Below, piece by piece: positions 47,433 to 56,923 of a stretch of DNA of 64,000 bases (position 1 is the stretch's first letter; each line of letters begins with the position of its first letter). A program made the position numbers and the translations under genes. Below the pieces are notes generated by a model. It saw nothing but the letters and a program-made list of their open reading frames with translations. It was not told where the DNA came from and did not search any database. Origin of the DNA: CADEED01 sp963711635 (GTDB taxonomy: Bacteria > Pseudomonadota > Gammaproteobacteria > Steroidobacterales > Steroidobacteraceae); contig CAVQEZ010000022.1 of the NCBI GenBank assembly GCA_963711635.1, forward strand, positions 1 to 64,000. Direction: 5' to 3'.

Positions 47433-49851
47433 TCAGTACCGGTAGACGAATTCGTTGGCGTTGGCGAGCGTGTGCGCGAGGTCGACGAAGGCCTTGTCGC
47501 GCGCGGCCGCGCGGATTTCCGGGCTCGGTGCGGGCGCGGCCACTTTCGTGGCGCCCTCGCCGCGTTGCCTCCCTTGCTCGCCCTCAGCCAGCTGCTCACC
47601 CAGCAGCTTTTCCTGCTCGCGCAGGAAGGCGACCAGCAGTTGCCGCTCCTGCCGGTCGGGGCCACGCGCGTACAGGATCCGGAACAGGCGATCGAGCCGG
47701 GCGTTGTTGTTAGGTCCGGCCTCGCGCGCCACGCGCGCGCGCCAGCGATTGCGACCACTGGTATACCAGGTCGTTGTTGAACAGGGTCAACGACTGCTGC
47801 GGCGTCGTGGTCACGTCGCGCCGGCTGTGCGCCAGCTGCGGCGAAGCCATGTCGAAGGCCTCGAGCATGGGATACGGCACGCTGCGGCGCGTATACACGT
47901 ACAGGCTGCGGCGGTTCTGCTCTCCCGGGTCTTTCGAAGTCACCCAGAAACCCGGCACGCGCCGCGTCGACTGCTTCATCACGGCGTCGGGAATATGCGG
48001 ATAGACGCTGGGACCACCCACCTTCTCCACCAGCAGTCCCGAGGCCGCGAGCAGCGAGTCGCGGATCTGCTCGGCGTCGAGGCGCTTGCGCGGATACAGC
48101 GCCAGCAGCTTGTTTTCCGGATCCACGGCGAACGCGTCCTCGCGATGCGCCGACGACTGGCGGTATACCGAGGACAGCAGGATCTGACGCTGCAGCCGCT
48201 TCACGCTCCACTGCTGCTGGTGCACGAAGTCATCGGCCAGCCAGTCGAGCAGCTCGGGATGCGTGGGCCGTGCGCCGGACTTGCCGAAGTTGCTGACCGA
48301 CTTCACCAGCCCGTCGCCGAACAGCTGCGCCCATACGCGATTCACAAACACGCGCGCGGTCAACGGATTGCGATCACTGGCGATCCACCCGGCCAGCGCC
48401 GTACGCCGGCCCGAAGAATTGGCCGTTGCCGTGATCTCGGGAGTGGTGTCATCCGGCGTGATGGCCTTGGGGAACGCCGGCCGCACTTCTTCGAGCGGCC
48501 GCAGATGGTTGCCGCCCATGTACACATGCTGGAGGGTCGACGCGTCAGCCTGGCCGAGCTCGGTGATGCCCGAGATCACCGTGAAGCCCTGCACCGGCTT
48601 GATGTCGTCGAAGTTCTTGAATTCCTTGACCAGCTTCTGGTACTGCTCGCGCTCGTCCTTGTGGCGCGCCTTGAGCTCGTCACTGATGTTCGGGTCGACC
48701 AGGTCGGTGTCGACCACGTTCTTGAAGTACGCGTTCGCGAGGCCCTGGTAGTTGACGTCGTATTTGAAATCGTAGTTGTTGCGCACGATGAACTGGCGGA
48801 AGCGGTAGTTGATCCAGCGATCGAGCGAGTTCCACTCGCCCTGCGGCTTCTCCAGCGACTTGCGCCCGTCTTCGTAGAAGCGTTCGCGTGCGTACTGCAT
48901 GATGCCGGCGTCGAAGGGCTTCACGTACTCGGCAATGGCGGCGCGCGCCGGTGCGGTGGCGTCTTCCCACTTTGCAAGATCCGCCTTGTATTTCTGCGCG
49001 CGTTGATCCAGCTCGCTCAGCGGCAGGTCGTCGCTGGGCACGGAATTGGCGAAGAATGCCTGCAGCGAGAAATAATCCTTCTGCGAGATCGGGTCGGACT
49101 TGTGGTTGTGGCAGCGCGCGCACTCCAACGTCTGGCCGAGAAACACCGTGCCCACGGTGTCCGTCATGTCGGTGATGCTCTGGTAACGCTTGAGCACCAG
49201 GTCGCGATGATCCGGCGCGTCGGGGTAGCTGCGCAGGAAGCCGGTGGCAATCTGGGTCTCCTGGCTGCGTGTCGCGATCTCATCACCCGCGAGCTGCTCG
49301 CGGATGAACTGGTTGTAGGGCCTATCCTCGTTGAAGGCCCTGATGACGTAGTCTCGATAACGCCACATGCCCGGCCGCTGTTCATCGTCCGAGTAGCCCG
49401 TGGTGTCCGCGTAACGCGCCAGGTCCAGCCAGCGGCGCGCCTGGCGCTCGCCGTAGTGCTCGGAGCCTAACAACCCATCGATGAGCTTTTCATAGGCATC
49501 AGGCGCCCGGTCCTCGATGAAAGCCTTGACCGCCTCGGGCGGCGGAATGACACCTACCACGTCCAGCCAGGCGCGCCGCGCGTAGCTGGCACGATCGGCA
49601 TCTGGCGAAGGTTTCAGGCCCTTCTCTTCGAGCTTCGCGAGGATGAAGGCATCGATGGGAGTGCGCACCCAGGATTGCTGTGTGACTGACGGCACCGCCG
49701 GACGCACCACGGGTTGATAGGCCCAGCGCGCCGTCTTCGCCGCGGCCAGCGGATCGGCGACCGGCTTGTCCGCCGAGGTGTCGGCGGCCGCGGCGCAGGA
49801 CGCTACAATCATTCCCGCGACGAGAGCTGCCATTTTCGAAAGTGAAGTCAT
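47433..49851 (-). CDS. DUF1549/DUF1553 protein with CxxCH motif; one frame change
   Basis: The signal peptide ends SCAAA. DUF1549 includes TPIDAFILAKLEEKGLKPSP, WLDLARYADTTGYSDDE and a haem-type site, GQTLECARCHNHKSDPIS. DUF1553 includes LAGWIASDRNPLTARVFVNR, LDWLADDFVHQQQWSVKRLQ and PYPMLEAFDMASPQ. The frame changes in a GC-alternating run near 47,735 so that QSLA joins VAREAGPNNNARLDRLF, ending at 47433. The family, common in planctomycetes, has unknown activity but is thought to be redox-linked. It is coupled to DUF1501 and follows a TonB receptor. Confidence 0.88.
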
Positions 49852-49860
49852 GGTGGATCC

Positions 49861-52515
49861 TCAGAAGCGGCCGTTGAGCGTGAGTCCGTACAGCCTCGGC
49901 AGCGCGGGCGCGTACGCATTCCAGGTCTGGTTGCGCCGCGTGTCGTCGTTGAGCGCGTTCTTGACGTACAGCGTCAGGTCCCAGCTGCGGTCATCACGCG
50001 ACAGGCCAATCGAGAGGTCGGTGATGGTGTTGTCATCGATCCAGCCGTAGCTCGACAGCGCATTGTCGGAATTGAAGCGGCTCGAGTACGCGGTATTGAT
50101 GCTGGCGTGGAATTCCTTGTTGCTCAGCACCGGGATGTAGTACTCGGCACCCACGTCGAAGGTCCACTTGGCCGCGCCCGGCAGCACGTAGTCAGAGACG
50201 TCGCGATACGGCGCGCTGAGATTGCCGTTCTCCACTGGCTGCGCGGAATTCGGGAAGTCCGTGTAACGCGCGTCGTTCCAGGCACCCGCCAGCCGGATCT
50301 GCGTGTGCGGGATGGCGTTCAGCACCGCGTCGATCTCCACGCCCTTGACGGTGACCTTGGGCACGTTGCCCGTGGCACTGGCGTAGCTCGGTTCGGCGTT
50401 CGGATTCGTGACTCGATTCAGGTTGGTGGTGTACTCGTCGTAGATACGTACCGCCTGCTGGTAGTTGGTGATCTCGCTCTGGAATGCGGCAACGTTCACT
50501 AGCAGGTTGTTCTGCAGCCAGCTGGATTTGAGACCGATCTCATAGACCTCGTTTTTTTCCGCCTCGACCAGCGCTGAGACACCGTTCACGACTTGCGGCA
50601 CGCCGGCCTTCTCGCCGTGCTGCCAGGAGACATAGGCCACCAGGTCGTCGCTGATGCGATAGCTGGGGCTGACCACCCAGGTGGGCTGCGTGTCCTCGAA
50701 GCTTTCGGCCACCACGGGTGCCCACAAAACACCGATCTGCGCGGCGCGGATGTTTTTGGCGGCGCCGACCTGTGCACGTTGCGCCGCCGTGAGCGCCGCA
50801 TAGCTCGCGACGCCGAAATACTTCAGCGCCACCTGGTCCGCCTGGGCCAGCTGCTGGGCGGAATTGGCGCCGGCGACGAGATTGCCGTTATTCGCCGAGG
50901 CGAAGCCGCCCAGATCCACGCCATTCACGGCCACGGGATTCAGGTCCGCGCCGTAGCCCTGCTGCACGATGCCGGCACTCACGGTGTTCTCGCGTTCCTC
51001 ACGCGTGAGCCTGGCGCCGGTAGTCAGCGTGAATTTTTCACCGAAGTGCCAGTTGGCTTCGCCAAAGATCGCCGCGCTGCGGTTCTCGATGTGCTGCACG
51101 CCGTTTTGGCGCCACAACACGTTCAGCGAATTCTCCATGAGCCCGCGACCCGCGGGGTCGGCATCGAGCAGCGCGTACTGCGCATTGCTCGCGAACCAGG
51201 CACCGGCATCGCCACCGAACACCGCATTGGAGATGCCGGTGTTTTTCGAATCGATGAGGAAGATGCCCGCCGCCCAATCGACCACCTCCGACACCTGCGA
51301 TGTCACGCGAAACTCCTGAGTGACCTGCCGGTACTTCAGGTTCTGTCCGGCGGCGGTCTGCACGTCGAACACCGTGCCCTCGTCGTCGCGGAAGGCATTG
51401 AAGTAGTAGTCACGCCAGCCCGTGACGGAGCGCAGCTCGAAGTTCTCGGCGAGCTGCCACTGCAGTTCGAGCCCGACGCCGTTGGTTCCCGTCACCACGC
51501 CCTGCTGCGAGTCGCTGGAGATGTAGCGATCGGAAAGGAAGTCCGACTGGTAGGTGTAATCGCCGTTCTGCAGGAACCAGCGCCGGTTGAGGCGTGTGAC
51601 CGCGTCGGTGCTGCGTGGATTCGCAGTGCCGTCGGCGTAGAACACCGGCGTCGGCGTATTGAAAAAATTGGTCGAGCCGATGTTGACGTTCTCGCTGTTG
51701 CGCGGATGGATGTCCAGCGACAGGCGCGCGTTGAAAGTGTCGGAAGGTTCCAGCAGCAACTGCACGCGCGCCGCCACGCGATCGGAGTTGATGTAGTTGT
51801 TGTCGGGGTTGTAGTTGTTGACCAGGAAGCCGCCGCCCTTGTTCACGTGCAGCGAAGCGCGATAGGCCAGCAAATCGTCGATCAGCGGCCCCGTGGTCGC
51901 CACCGTGGCCTGCACGTTGCCGTTGGCGTTACCGTAGTCCTGCCCTTCGAACTGGTTGAAACCGATCGAGAAGTCGGTGCTGCGCGTGAACGACGGCCGC
52001 CGCGTGGTGATGCGCAGCGCTCCGAGCGTGGAATTCTTGCCGTAAGAAGTCCCCTGCGGGCCGCGCCGCACTTCCACGGTGTCGATATCGAAGAAGTTGA
52101 AGCTGGCGAGCGGGTTGTAGGCGTAGGCAACGCCGTCGACGTTGATGCCCACCGACGGATCCGCGGCCTGGTTGTTGCCGATCTTGCCGACGCCACGGAT
52201 CGAGTAGTTGCTGGTCTGGCTGTTGCCGTAGTTCCACTTCACATTGGCGAGCCGCTTGGTGATCGAGTCGAGATTCACCGCGTTCTCGCGCGTCAGGTCC
52301 GCGCCGCTGATGGTGGAAATCGACTGCGGCAGGTCGCGCACGATCTGCAGGTCCTTGGTGCCCGTGACCACGACCGTCTCGAGCGCCGAGTTGTCGAGCG
52401 TGACGACGGCCGCGCCGGCCACACCCGCGGCGCTGGATGCTTCTTCCTGCTGTGCTTGCGCGGTGCCGGCGAGCAGCGCCGCGGCACCCATGAACCAGAA
52501 TTTCGAATTGAACAT
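49861..52515 (-). CDS. TonB-dependent outer membrane receptor
   Basis: The 884-residue protein has a signal peptide ending AQAQ. The plug begins at LETVVVTGTKDLQIVRDLPQ and contains SNYSIRGVGKIGNNQAADPS, with VEVRRGPQGTSYGKNSTLGA at its end. A 22-strand barrel follows and finishes YAPALPRLYGLTLNGRF with terminal Phe. No frame disruption is seen. It imports an unknown substrate with TonB energy. Lying 9 bp upstream of the DUF1553 gene, it probably feeds the enzymes of this cluster. Confidence 0.92.
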   Translation of the reverse strand: MFNSKFWFMGAAALLAGTAQAQQEEASSAAGVAGAAVVTLDNSALETVVVTGTKDLQIVRDLPQSISTISGADLTRENAVNLDSITKRLANVKWNYGNSQTSNYSIRGVGKIGNNQAADPSVGINVDGVAYAYNPLASFNFFDIDTVEVRRGPQGTSYGKNSTLGALRITTRRPSFTRSTDFSIGFNQFEGQDYGNANGNVQATVATTGPLIDDLLAYRASLHVNKGGGFLVNNYNPDNNYINSDRVAARVQLLLEPSDTFNARLSLDIHPRNSENVNIGSTNFFNTPTPVFYADGTANPRSTDAVTRLNRRWFLQNGDYTYQSDFLSDRYISSDSQQGVVTGTNGVGLELQWQLAENFELRSVTGWRDYYFNAFRDDEGTVFDVQTAAGQNLKYRQVTQEFRVTSQVSEVVDWAAGIFLIDSKNTGISNAVFGGDAGAWFASNAQYALLDADPAGRGLMENSLNVLWRQNGVQHIENRSAAIFGEANWHFGEKFTLTTGARLTREERENTVSAGIVQQGYGADLNPVAVNGVDLGGFASANNGNLVAGANSAQQLAQADQVALKYFGVASYAALTAAQRAQVGAAKNIRAAQIGVLWAPVVAESFEDTQPTWVVSPSYRISDDLVAYVSWQHGEKAGVPQVVNGVSALVEAEKNEVYEIGLKSSWLQNNLLVNVAAFQSEITNYQQAVRIYDEYTTNLNRVTNPNAEPSYASATGNVPKVTVKGVEIDAVLNAIPHTQIRLAGAWNDARYTDFPNSAQPVENGNLSAPYRDVSDYVLPGAAKWTFDVGAEYYIPVLSNKEFHASINTAYSSRFNSDNALSSYGWIDDNTITDLSIGLSRDDRSWDLTLYVKNALNDDTRRNQTWNAYAPALPRLYGLTLNGRF

Positions 52516-52608
52516 GAAACTACTCCGAATGACGCGAGCGACGCGCGCGTCGCCCGATAAAGCCGCTGGTTGGAATGGAAGGAGCCACGCGGCGACGACA
52601 GGGCCAGC

Positions 52609-53589
52609 TCATTTCGCACGCTCCGCATTGCCGGCCAACAACGTCGGGATCTTCCAGACGCTGCCGCGGCCGACGATATAGAGCGTCTTGCGGTCGCCAC
52701 CGGCGAAGGCCAGGTTCTGCGGCGGCTTGGGCGTGGCGATGATTCCGAGGGATTTGCCGTCGGGCGCGAACACCTGCACGCCCGCCGAGCTGGCCACGTA
52801 GACATTGCCGCGAGCATCGGTGGCCAACCCATCCGCGCCGCTCGAAGGCCCGTTCTCCGTCTGGCGGAATCCCGCGAGTTTTGCGAACTTGCGTTGCGGA
52901 CCTACCTTGCCCGCCGCGACGTCGTAGGCCAGCACGTGCTCACCGTAGGTGTCGGCCACGTACAGCACTTTCTCGTCGGGGCTGAGCTGGACGCCGTTGG
53001 GACGCCCGAAGCCTCCGTCAATTCGCGTGACCCGACCGTCAGGCGCGCGGTAGTAGATAGCTGTGACCGGAGGCGCGACAGGCGCCGTGCTTACCTGCAC
53101 GGCGCGAGCTTCGGCCAGTTGCTGCGGGCTGGCGCCCGGATCGGTGAAGTAAACTCCCCCGGCGCGGTCGATGACCAGGTCATTGGGTCGGTTGAACGGC
53201 CGTCCCTCGAAGCTGTCCGCCAACACGCGCGCCTTGTCGCGCGGGTACACGACGGCCAGCGCCGGCGTCGCGGTCTGCACCGCCACGACCTCGCCGGCAG
53301 CGTTGATGGCCAGTGAGTTCGCGCCACCCGTGTGTTCGAGAAAGACCTCGCTGGTGCCGTCAGGCTTGACGTGCACGATGCGGTCGGCGCGATTCTCGGT
53401 GAACAGCAAACTACCGTCCGGCAGCCGAACCGGGCCTTCGGTGCCGTTGAAGCCCTCCAGTACCAGCTCCAGCTTGGTGCCGGGTGCGACGATACCGGGC
53501 ACGCCCTGCTGGGCGTCGTTGACAGGCACGGAGCTCGCGGTCACCACCAGTGGCAGCGCGGCGACGAGAACGGAAGCGGTGAGACTCAT
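52609..53589 (-). CDS. Exported SMP-30/gluconolactonase-like protein
   Basis: The signal segment is TASVLVAALPLVVTASS. The six-bladed propeller shows the SMP-30 pattern: EGPVRLPDGSLLFTENRADRI, GGANSLAINAAGEVVAV, RPNDLVIDRAGGVYFTDPG, RPNGVQLSPDEKVLYVADTY and GADGLATDARGNVYVASS. The metal-binding Glu, Asn and Asp residues appear in place. It probably hydrolyses a lactone in the periplasm. It sits between the receptor and the cytochrome genes on the same strand. Confidence 0.88.
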   Translation of the reverse strand: MSLTASVLVAALPLVVTASSVPVNDAQQGVPGIVAPGTKLELVLEGFNGTEGPVRLPDGSLLFTENRADRIVHVKPDGTSEVFLEHTGGANSLAINAAGEVVAVQTATPALAVVYPRDKARVLADSFEGRPFNRPNDLVIDRAGGVYFTDPGASPQQLAEARAVQVSTAPVAPPVTAIYYRAPDGRVTRIDGGFGRPNGVQLSPDEKVLYVADTYGEHVLAYDVAAGKVGPQRKFAKLAGFRQTENGPSSGADGLATDARGNVYVASSAGVQVFAPDGKSLGIIATPKPPQNLAFAGGDRKTLYIVGRGSVWKIPTLLAGNAERAK

Positions 53590-53607
53590 GATTGACTCCG
53601 TGGACGG

Positions 53608-54303
53608 CTATTCAAAGCCGCCGGTGGTGACTTGCGGTGCTTGCGCGATCACGTACGCCAGCGTTGCGGCGAGGCCGGCGGCCAGCAGCAGTGCCAGCCA
53701 CAGGCGCGACGCGCCGATTTCCTGCGAGGCGGGCACCTGCGCGGCGGGCTTGCGGCCGGTGAACATGGGCGTGACCAGGTCGTGTCTTGCGAAAATCAAA
53801 TGCGCAGCCACGGCGAGCACGTGCAGCGCGGCGGCCGCGGCGATCCAGTAGAAGAGCAGCCGGTGCAGCGAAGTGAGCGCCAGGCTGCGCTCGTCGCTCA
53901 CGTAGCCGTACAGCGGCCCGACGTTGAAGATCTCGTCGTTGGCGAACAGTCCCGTCACCGCCTGCACGGCAAGCGCGGCCAGCAGTGTCAGGGCCATGAG
54001 CGCACCGAGCGGATTGTGGCCGGGCGTGCTCACGCCTTGCGGCAAGGCGCGCAGATACTGGAGCATGGAGCGCGGGCCGCGCAGGAAATTGCCGAAGCGC
54101 GCGTGGCGTGTGCCGACGAATCCCCAGGCCAGGCGAAATACCACCAGCAGCAGCACCGCATAGCCGAACCAGCGGTGCAGCGCAAAGTACTGCACCCCGG
54201 CCACGTGGCTCAGGTATGCGCCCGCAAATGCCAGCACCAGCGCCCAATGCGTGACGCGCACGGGCAGATCCCAGACACGGCGTGTGAGTGCGGTTTCGCT
54301 CAT
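53608..54303 (-). CDS. Cytochrome b561-type membrane protein
   Basis: The 231-residue protein has about four or five membrane helices and the b-type cytochrome pattern: VWDLPVRVTHWALVLAFAGA, YFALHRWFGYAVLLLVVFRL and SLHRLLFYWIAAAAALHVLA. The His residues in these helices are candidates for two haem b. It is the usual partner of periplasmic cytochromes c-prime; one such gene starts upstream with 4 bp spacing. It would link the quinone pool to periplasmic electron carriers. Confidence 0.88.
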   Translation of the reverse strand: MSETALTRRVWDLPVRVTHWALVLAFAGAYLSHVAGVQYFALHRWFGYAVLLLVVFRLAWGFVGTRHARFGNFLRGPRSMLQYLRALPQGVSTPGHNPLGALMALTLLAALAVQAVTGLFANDEIFNVGPLYGYVSDERSLALTSLHRLLFYWIAAAAALHVLAVAAHLIFARHDLVTPMFTGRKPAAQVPASQEIGASRLWLALLLAAGLAATLAYVIAQAPQVTTGGFE

Positions 54304-54307
54304 TGGA

Positions 54308-54814
54308 TCACTTGTTGCGGAACTTCTCGTGGCAGCCCTTGCAGTCATTGCCGACGGCGGCGACCGCCTCCTTGAACTCATCGGTGACGACGGAAGTGCG
54401 CGCGGAGATGCTGCTGAGCTCGATGGCGTGCTGCTGAAAGTCACGAACCCTTTGCTCGAATTCCAGGCGATTGCTCCAGATCTCGGGCTTCGCGCGCGTC
54501 CTGCCTTCGCGCGACACCTCCGGGTACGCGTCGCCGATGAAATGGGCGATGCTTGCCAGGCGTTCGGCGGTGACCGCGACCTGCGCGGATTTGAAATCGG
54601 ACTTGCCCTGCGCGATCTGCGCGAGCGGCTGAAAATTTCCTGCGACCACCTTGTAGACCGCCTGCCGATACTCGATGGCCTTCTCAGCTGGTGTGGGCTG
54701 CGGCGCGGCGGCACCCGCTGGCGCCTGCGCCGAAACGACGCCGATGCTCGTGCCCAGCACGGCCAGCGATGCGCAAACAAAGTAGATCCGCAAACTCGTC
54801 TTCGTATTCACCAT
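54308..54814 (-). CDS. Cytochrome c-prime
   Basis: The signal peptide includes VCASLAVLGTSIGVVSAQ. The 168-residue protein is helical, with EKAIEYRQAVYKVVAGNFQP at the first helix and CKGCHEKFRNK as the C-terminal haem site. Size and haem position match cytochrome c-prime, a periplasmic protein that binds NO or transfers electrons. It is adjacent to the b561 gene and to a second cytochrome of the same type. Confidence 0.9.
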   Translation of the reverse strand: MVNTKTSLRIYFVCASLAVLGTSIGVVSAQAPAGAAAPQPTPAEKAIEYRQAVYKVVAGNFQPLAQIAQGKSDFKSAQVAVTAERLASIAHFIGDAYPEVSREGRTRAKPEIWSNRLEFEQRVRDFQQHAIELSSISARTSVVTDEFKEAVAAVGNDCKGCHEKFRNK

Positions 54815-54844
54815 GTCATCTGCCCTTTTTTGGTATCCGTCACT

Positions 54845-55345
54845 TCAATCCGTGTCGCGATAGCGGTCGTGACAGGCCTTGCAGGCCTGCACCACGCGCG
54901 CGAACTGCGCCGTCACCGCGCCGTCGTCGCCGCTGGCCGCGCGTGTCGCCAGCACCCGCGTCTCGCGCGCGAACTCGTCACTCAACGCGCGGAATTTCGC
55001 CGCATCGGCGAACACCGTTTGGCGCGCCGTGGTCTCACGCCAGCCGCGTCCCTGGTCGGTGCCAACCGCGAACAGGTCGGCAAGGCCGGCATTCGCCACG
55101 GCGGACAATGCCTCGGCGGCGTTGGTGATCTCCCTGGGGTCGTGCCCTGCGGCCAGCGCCGACTTGATGCGCGCCGTGTTCCAGGCCAGGACCTGGAATG
55201 CTGACTGCCGCCACTTGATCAGCGCCTCCGGGCGCGGCGCGTTACCGGCCGGCACCGCGCTGGTGGCAATCATTCCAAATAGCAGCGCGCAAACCACGCG
55301 GTTACGAAAATCAAACCGTCCCTGGAGGCGCGGCAACTTCGACAT
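54845..55345 (-). CDS. Second cytochrome c-prime
   Basis: ATG 55343-55345 follows GAAGGA. The signal segment is VVCALLFGMIATSAVPAG. The mature helical bundle starts with RPEALIKWRQSAFQVLAWN and ends with CKACHDRYRDTD. It is a paralogue of the next gene, 30 bp downstream. Three small c-type cytochromes in one cluster suggest a dedicated electron-transfer chain. Confidence 0.88.
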   Translation of the reverse strand: MSKLPRLQGRFDFRNRVVCALLFGMIATSAVPAGNAPRPEALIKWRQSAFQVLAWNTARIKSALAAGHDPREITNAAEALSAVANAGLADLFAVGTDQGRGWRETTARQTVFADAAKFRALSDEFARETRVLATRAASGDDGAVTAQFARVVQACKACHDRYRDTD

Positions 55346-55474
55346 TCCTTCTATCCACTGTGTTGAGGTGCGCGCATAGAACATCACGCGCCGCGGCACG
55401 TGAGAACGATTCGTTTGGAATATGCGAATGCAGCGGCGCGATGATGCGCGCCACCGTGGTGCGAGATCCGGTAA

Positions 55475-56923
55475 CTAGTTAGTAACCGCGGGCGCGACGG
55501 TCGCGCGCAGTGCCTCACGTGTCTGCACGGCACCGTGCAGGGGAGCGATGCGCTCCACATCGAGACCCAGCCGACGATATTGTGCTCGAGATTGATCCAC
55601 AGCGGATTGACGACCGCTGGCGGCCTCGCTCCCGGCGGCGTGGGCGTCCACGCGTCCGCCTCGACCAGCAGGCGGTCCTTCGGTAGATAGACCATCGCGA
55701 ACGCATCGTTGTGGCCGCTGCCCGCGATCTCGTGAAGCTCGATGGGATGCAGCGGATCGTCGAGCAGCAGCTTGCCGGTGAACGGCCGGAACTTCGGCTT
55801 GCGCCGCGACTTTGGCCAGCCGGTCGGGATTCAGCGTGCGCGGCGCCGCCCAGGCGCGCTGGTAATAGGTCGCGTTGCGCGCATGGGTGACCACGGGCAC
55901 GCCCGCGGCGACGTAGGCGCGCAATCCACCGGCATGGTCGAAGTGCGTGTGGGTGTTGATCACGGCCGTGATGCGCCGGCCCGGAAATCGCTCGCGCACA
56001 GCGGCCATCACCGCTTCGGAGCGTTGCTCGGACAGCGGTGCTTCGATGACCACGATGCCACCACGCTGTTCGACGATCACGCTGTTGTGCGAGCCGCCAC
56101 CGAACAGCAGCACGCCGGGCGTGAGCTCGCTGATCTCGATGGTGGTCATCGAGGGCGCGGGATCGGCGGCGATTTCCGCGGGCACTTCGAATACCGGCGC
56201 CAGGTTGATGCGCAGGTCGCTGACGGTGAGCTTGTACCAGGGCAGACCGGCGATGCGGCGCTCGATGAACACCGGAAACCGGACTCCGTCGAAATCGCGG
56301 TACTCGGAGTAGCGGAATTCGATGGGTGTGTCGCCGAGCACTGCGGAATCCATGATGGTGCTGACACGCATCACCTCGTACACGCCATTGAGCTCGCCCT
56401 CGAAGGGAAATTTTCCGACTGAGAAGCTGACCAGCGTCCGGCCGTTCGCGAGCCGCTTCACCTTGGCGTGGTGAGCGATTGCCGCTTTGATGAAGCCCTG
56501 CGGCGAAGCCCAGAGCTCGGCATTCCGTTCGGCGAGGTTGGCCGGGATCGCGGTCGGTCCTGGCGTCAGGTTCCACGTCATGCCATCGCGCGCGAACTGG
56601 TCCATGGTCTGTTCGGAGTACGGTCGCGCGCGGCCCGGCTCCTGCACCTGGACGCGGTGATATTTCGCGTGGACGGCCGCACGCGCGAAGTCCAGCGTGG
56701 CCACATAGCCGTCCACCTTGAATTCGGGCCACGGCAGCTCCGGCGCCGGTGACTGACCGAACTGGTAGTAAGACCCCGAGGCATCGAACTCCAGGCTTTG
56801 AATCCTGTCGACGCCCAGCCGTACGGAGGCACCTTCGAGCACCGTCCCCGCGATGCGCGCGTCTTCCGCGCGGGACAGCACCGCCACGGATAGCAGCAGC
56901 GCGCCGACTGCCGCGCGCCTCAT
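55475..56923 (-). CDS. Exported MBL-fold metallohydrolase; two frame changes
   Basis: The signal peptide is AAVGALLLSVAVLSRAE. About 230 residues of an N-terminal beta-rich region precede the MBL domain: ELTPGVLLFGGGSHNSVIVEQ, then the zinc motif NTHTHFDHAGG. The frame changes near 55,815 to give KLLLDDPLHPIELHEIAGSG and MVYLPKDRLLVEADAWTPT, and again near 55,580 to give ERIAPLHGAVQTREALRATV. The start overlaps the preceding gene's stop by 4 bp. It probably hydrolyses an ester, lactone or related bond in the periplasm. Confidence 0.82.
   Translation of the reverse strand: MRRAAVGALLLSVAVLSRAEDARIAGTVLEGASVRLGVDRIQSLEFDASGSYYQFGQSPAPELPWPEFKVDGYVATLDFARAAVHAKYHRVQVQEPGRARPYSEQTMDQFARDGMTWNLTPGPTAIPANLAERNAELWASPQGFIKAAIAHHAKVKRLANGRTLVSFSVGKFPFEGELNGVYEVMRVSTIMDSAVLGDTPIEFRYSEYRDFDGVRFPVFIERRIAGLPWYKLTVSDLRINLAPVFEVPAEIAADPAPSMTTIEISELTPGVLLFGGGSHNSVIVEQRGGIVVIEAPLSEQRSEAVMAAVRERFPGRRITAVINTHTHFDHAGGLRAYVAAGVPVVTHARNATYYQRAWAAPRTLNPDRLAKVAAQAEVPAVHRQAAARRSAASHRASRDRGQRPQRCVRDGLSTEGPPAGRGGRVDAHAAGSEAASGRQSAVDQSRAQYRRLGLDVERIAPLHGAVQTREALRATVAPAVTN

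Noticed and set aside
50593..52560. 655-codon open frame on the plus strand opposite the TonB receptor
   Set aside because: The receptor has complete plug and barrel motifs. The opposite frame shows no domain, signal or ribosome site and reflects codon bias.
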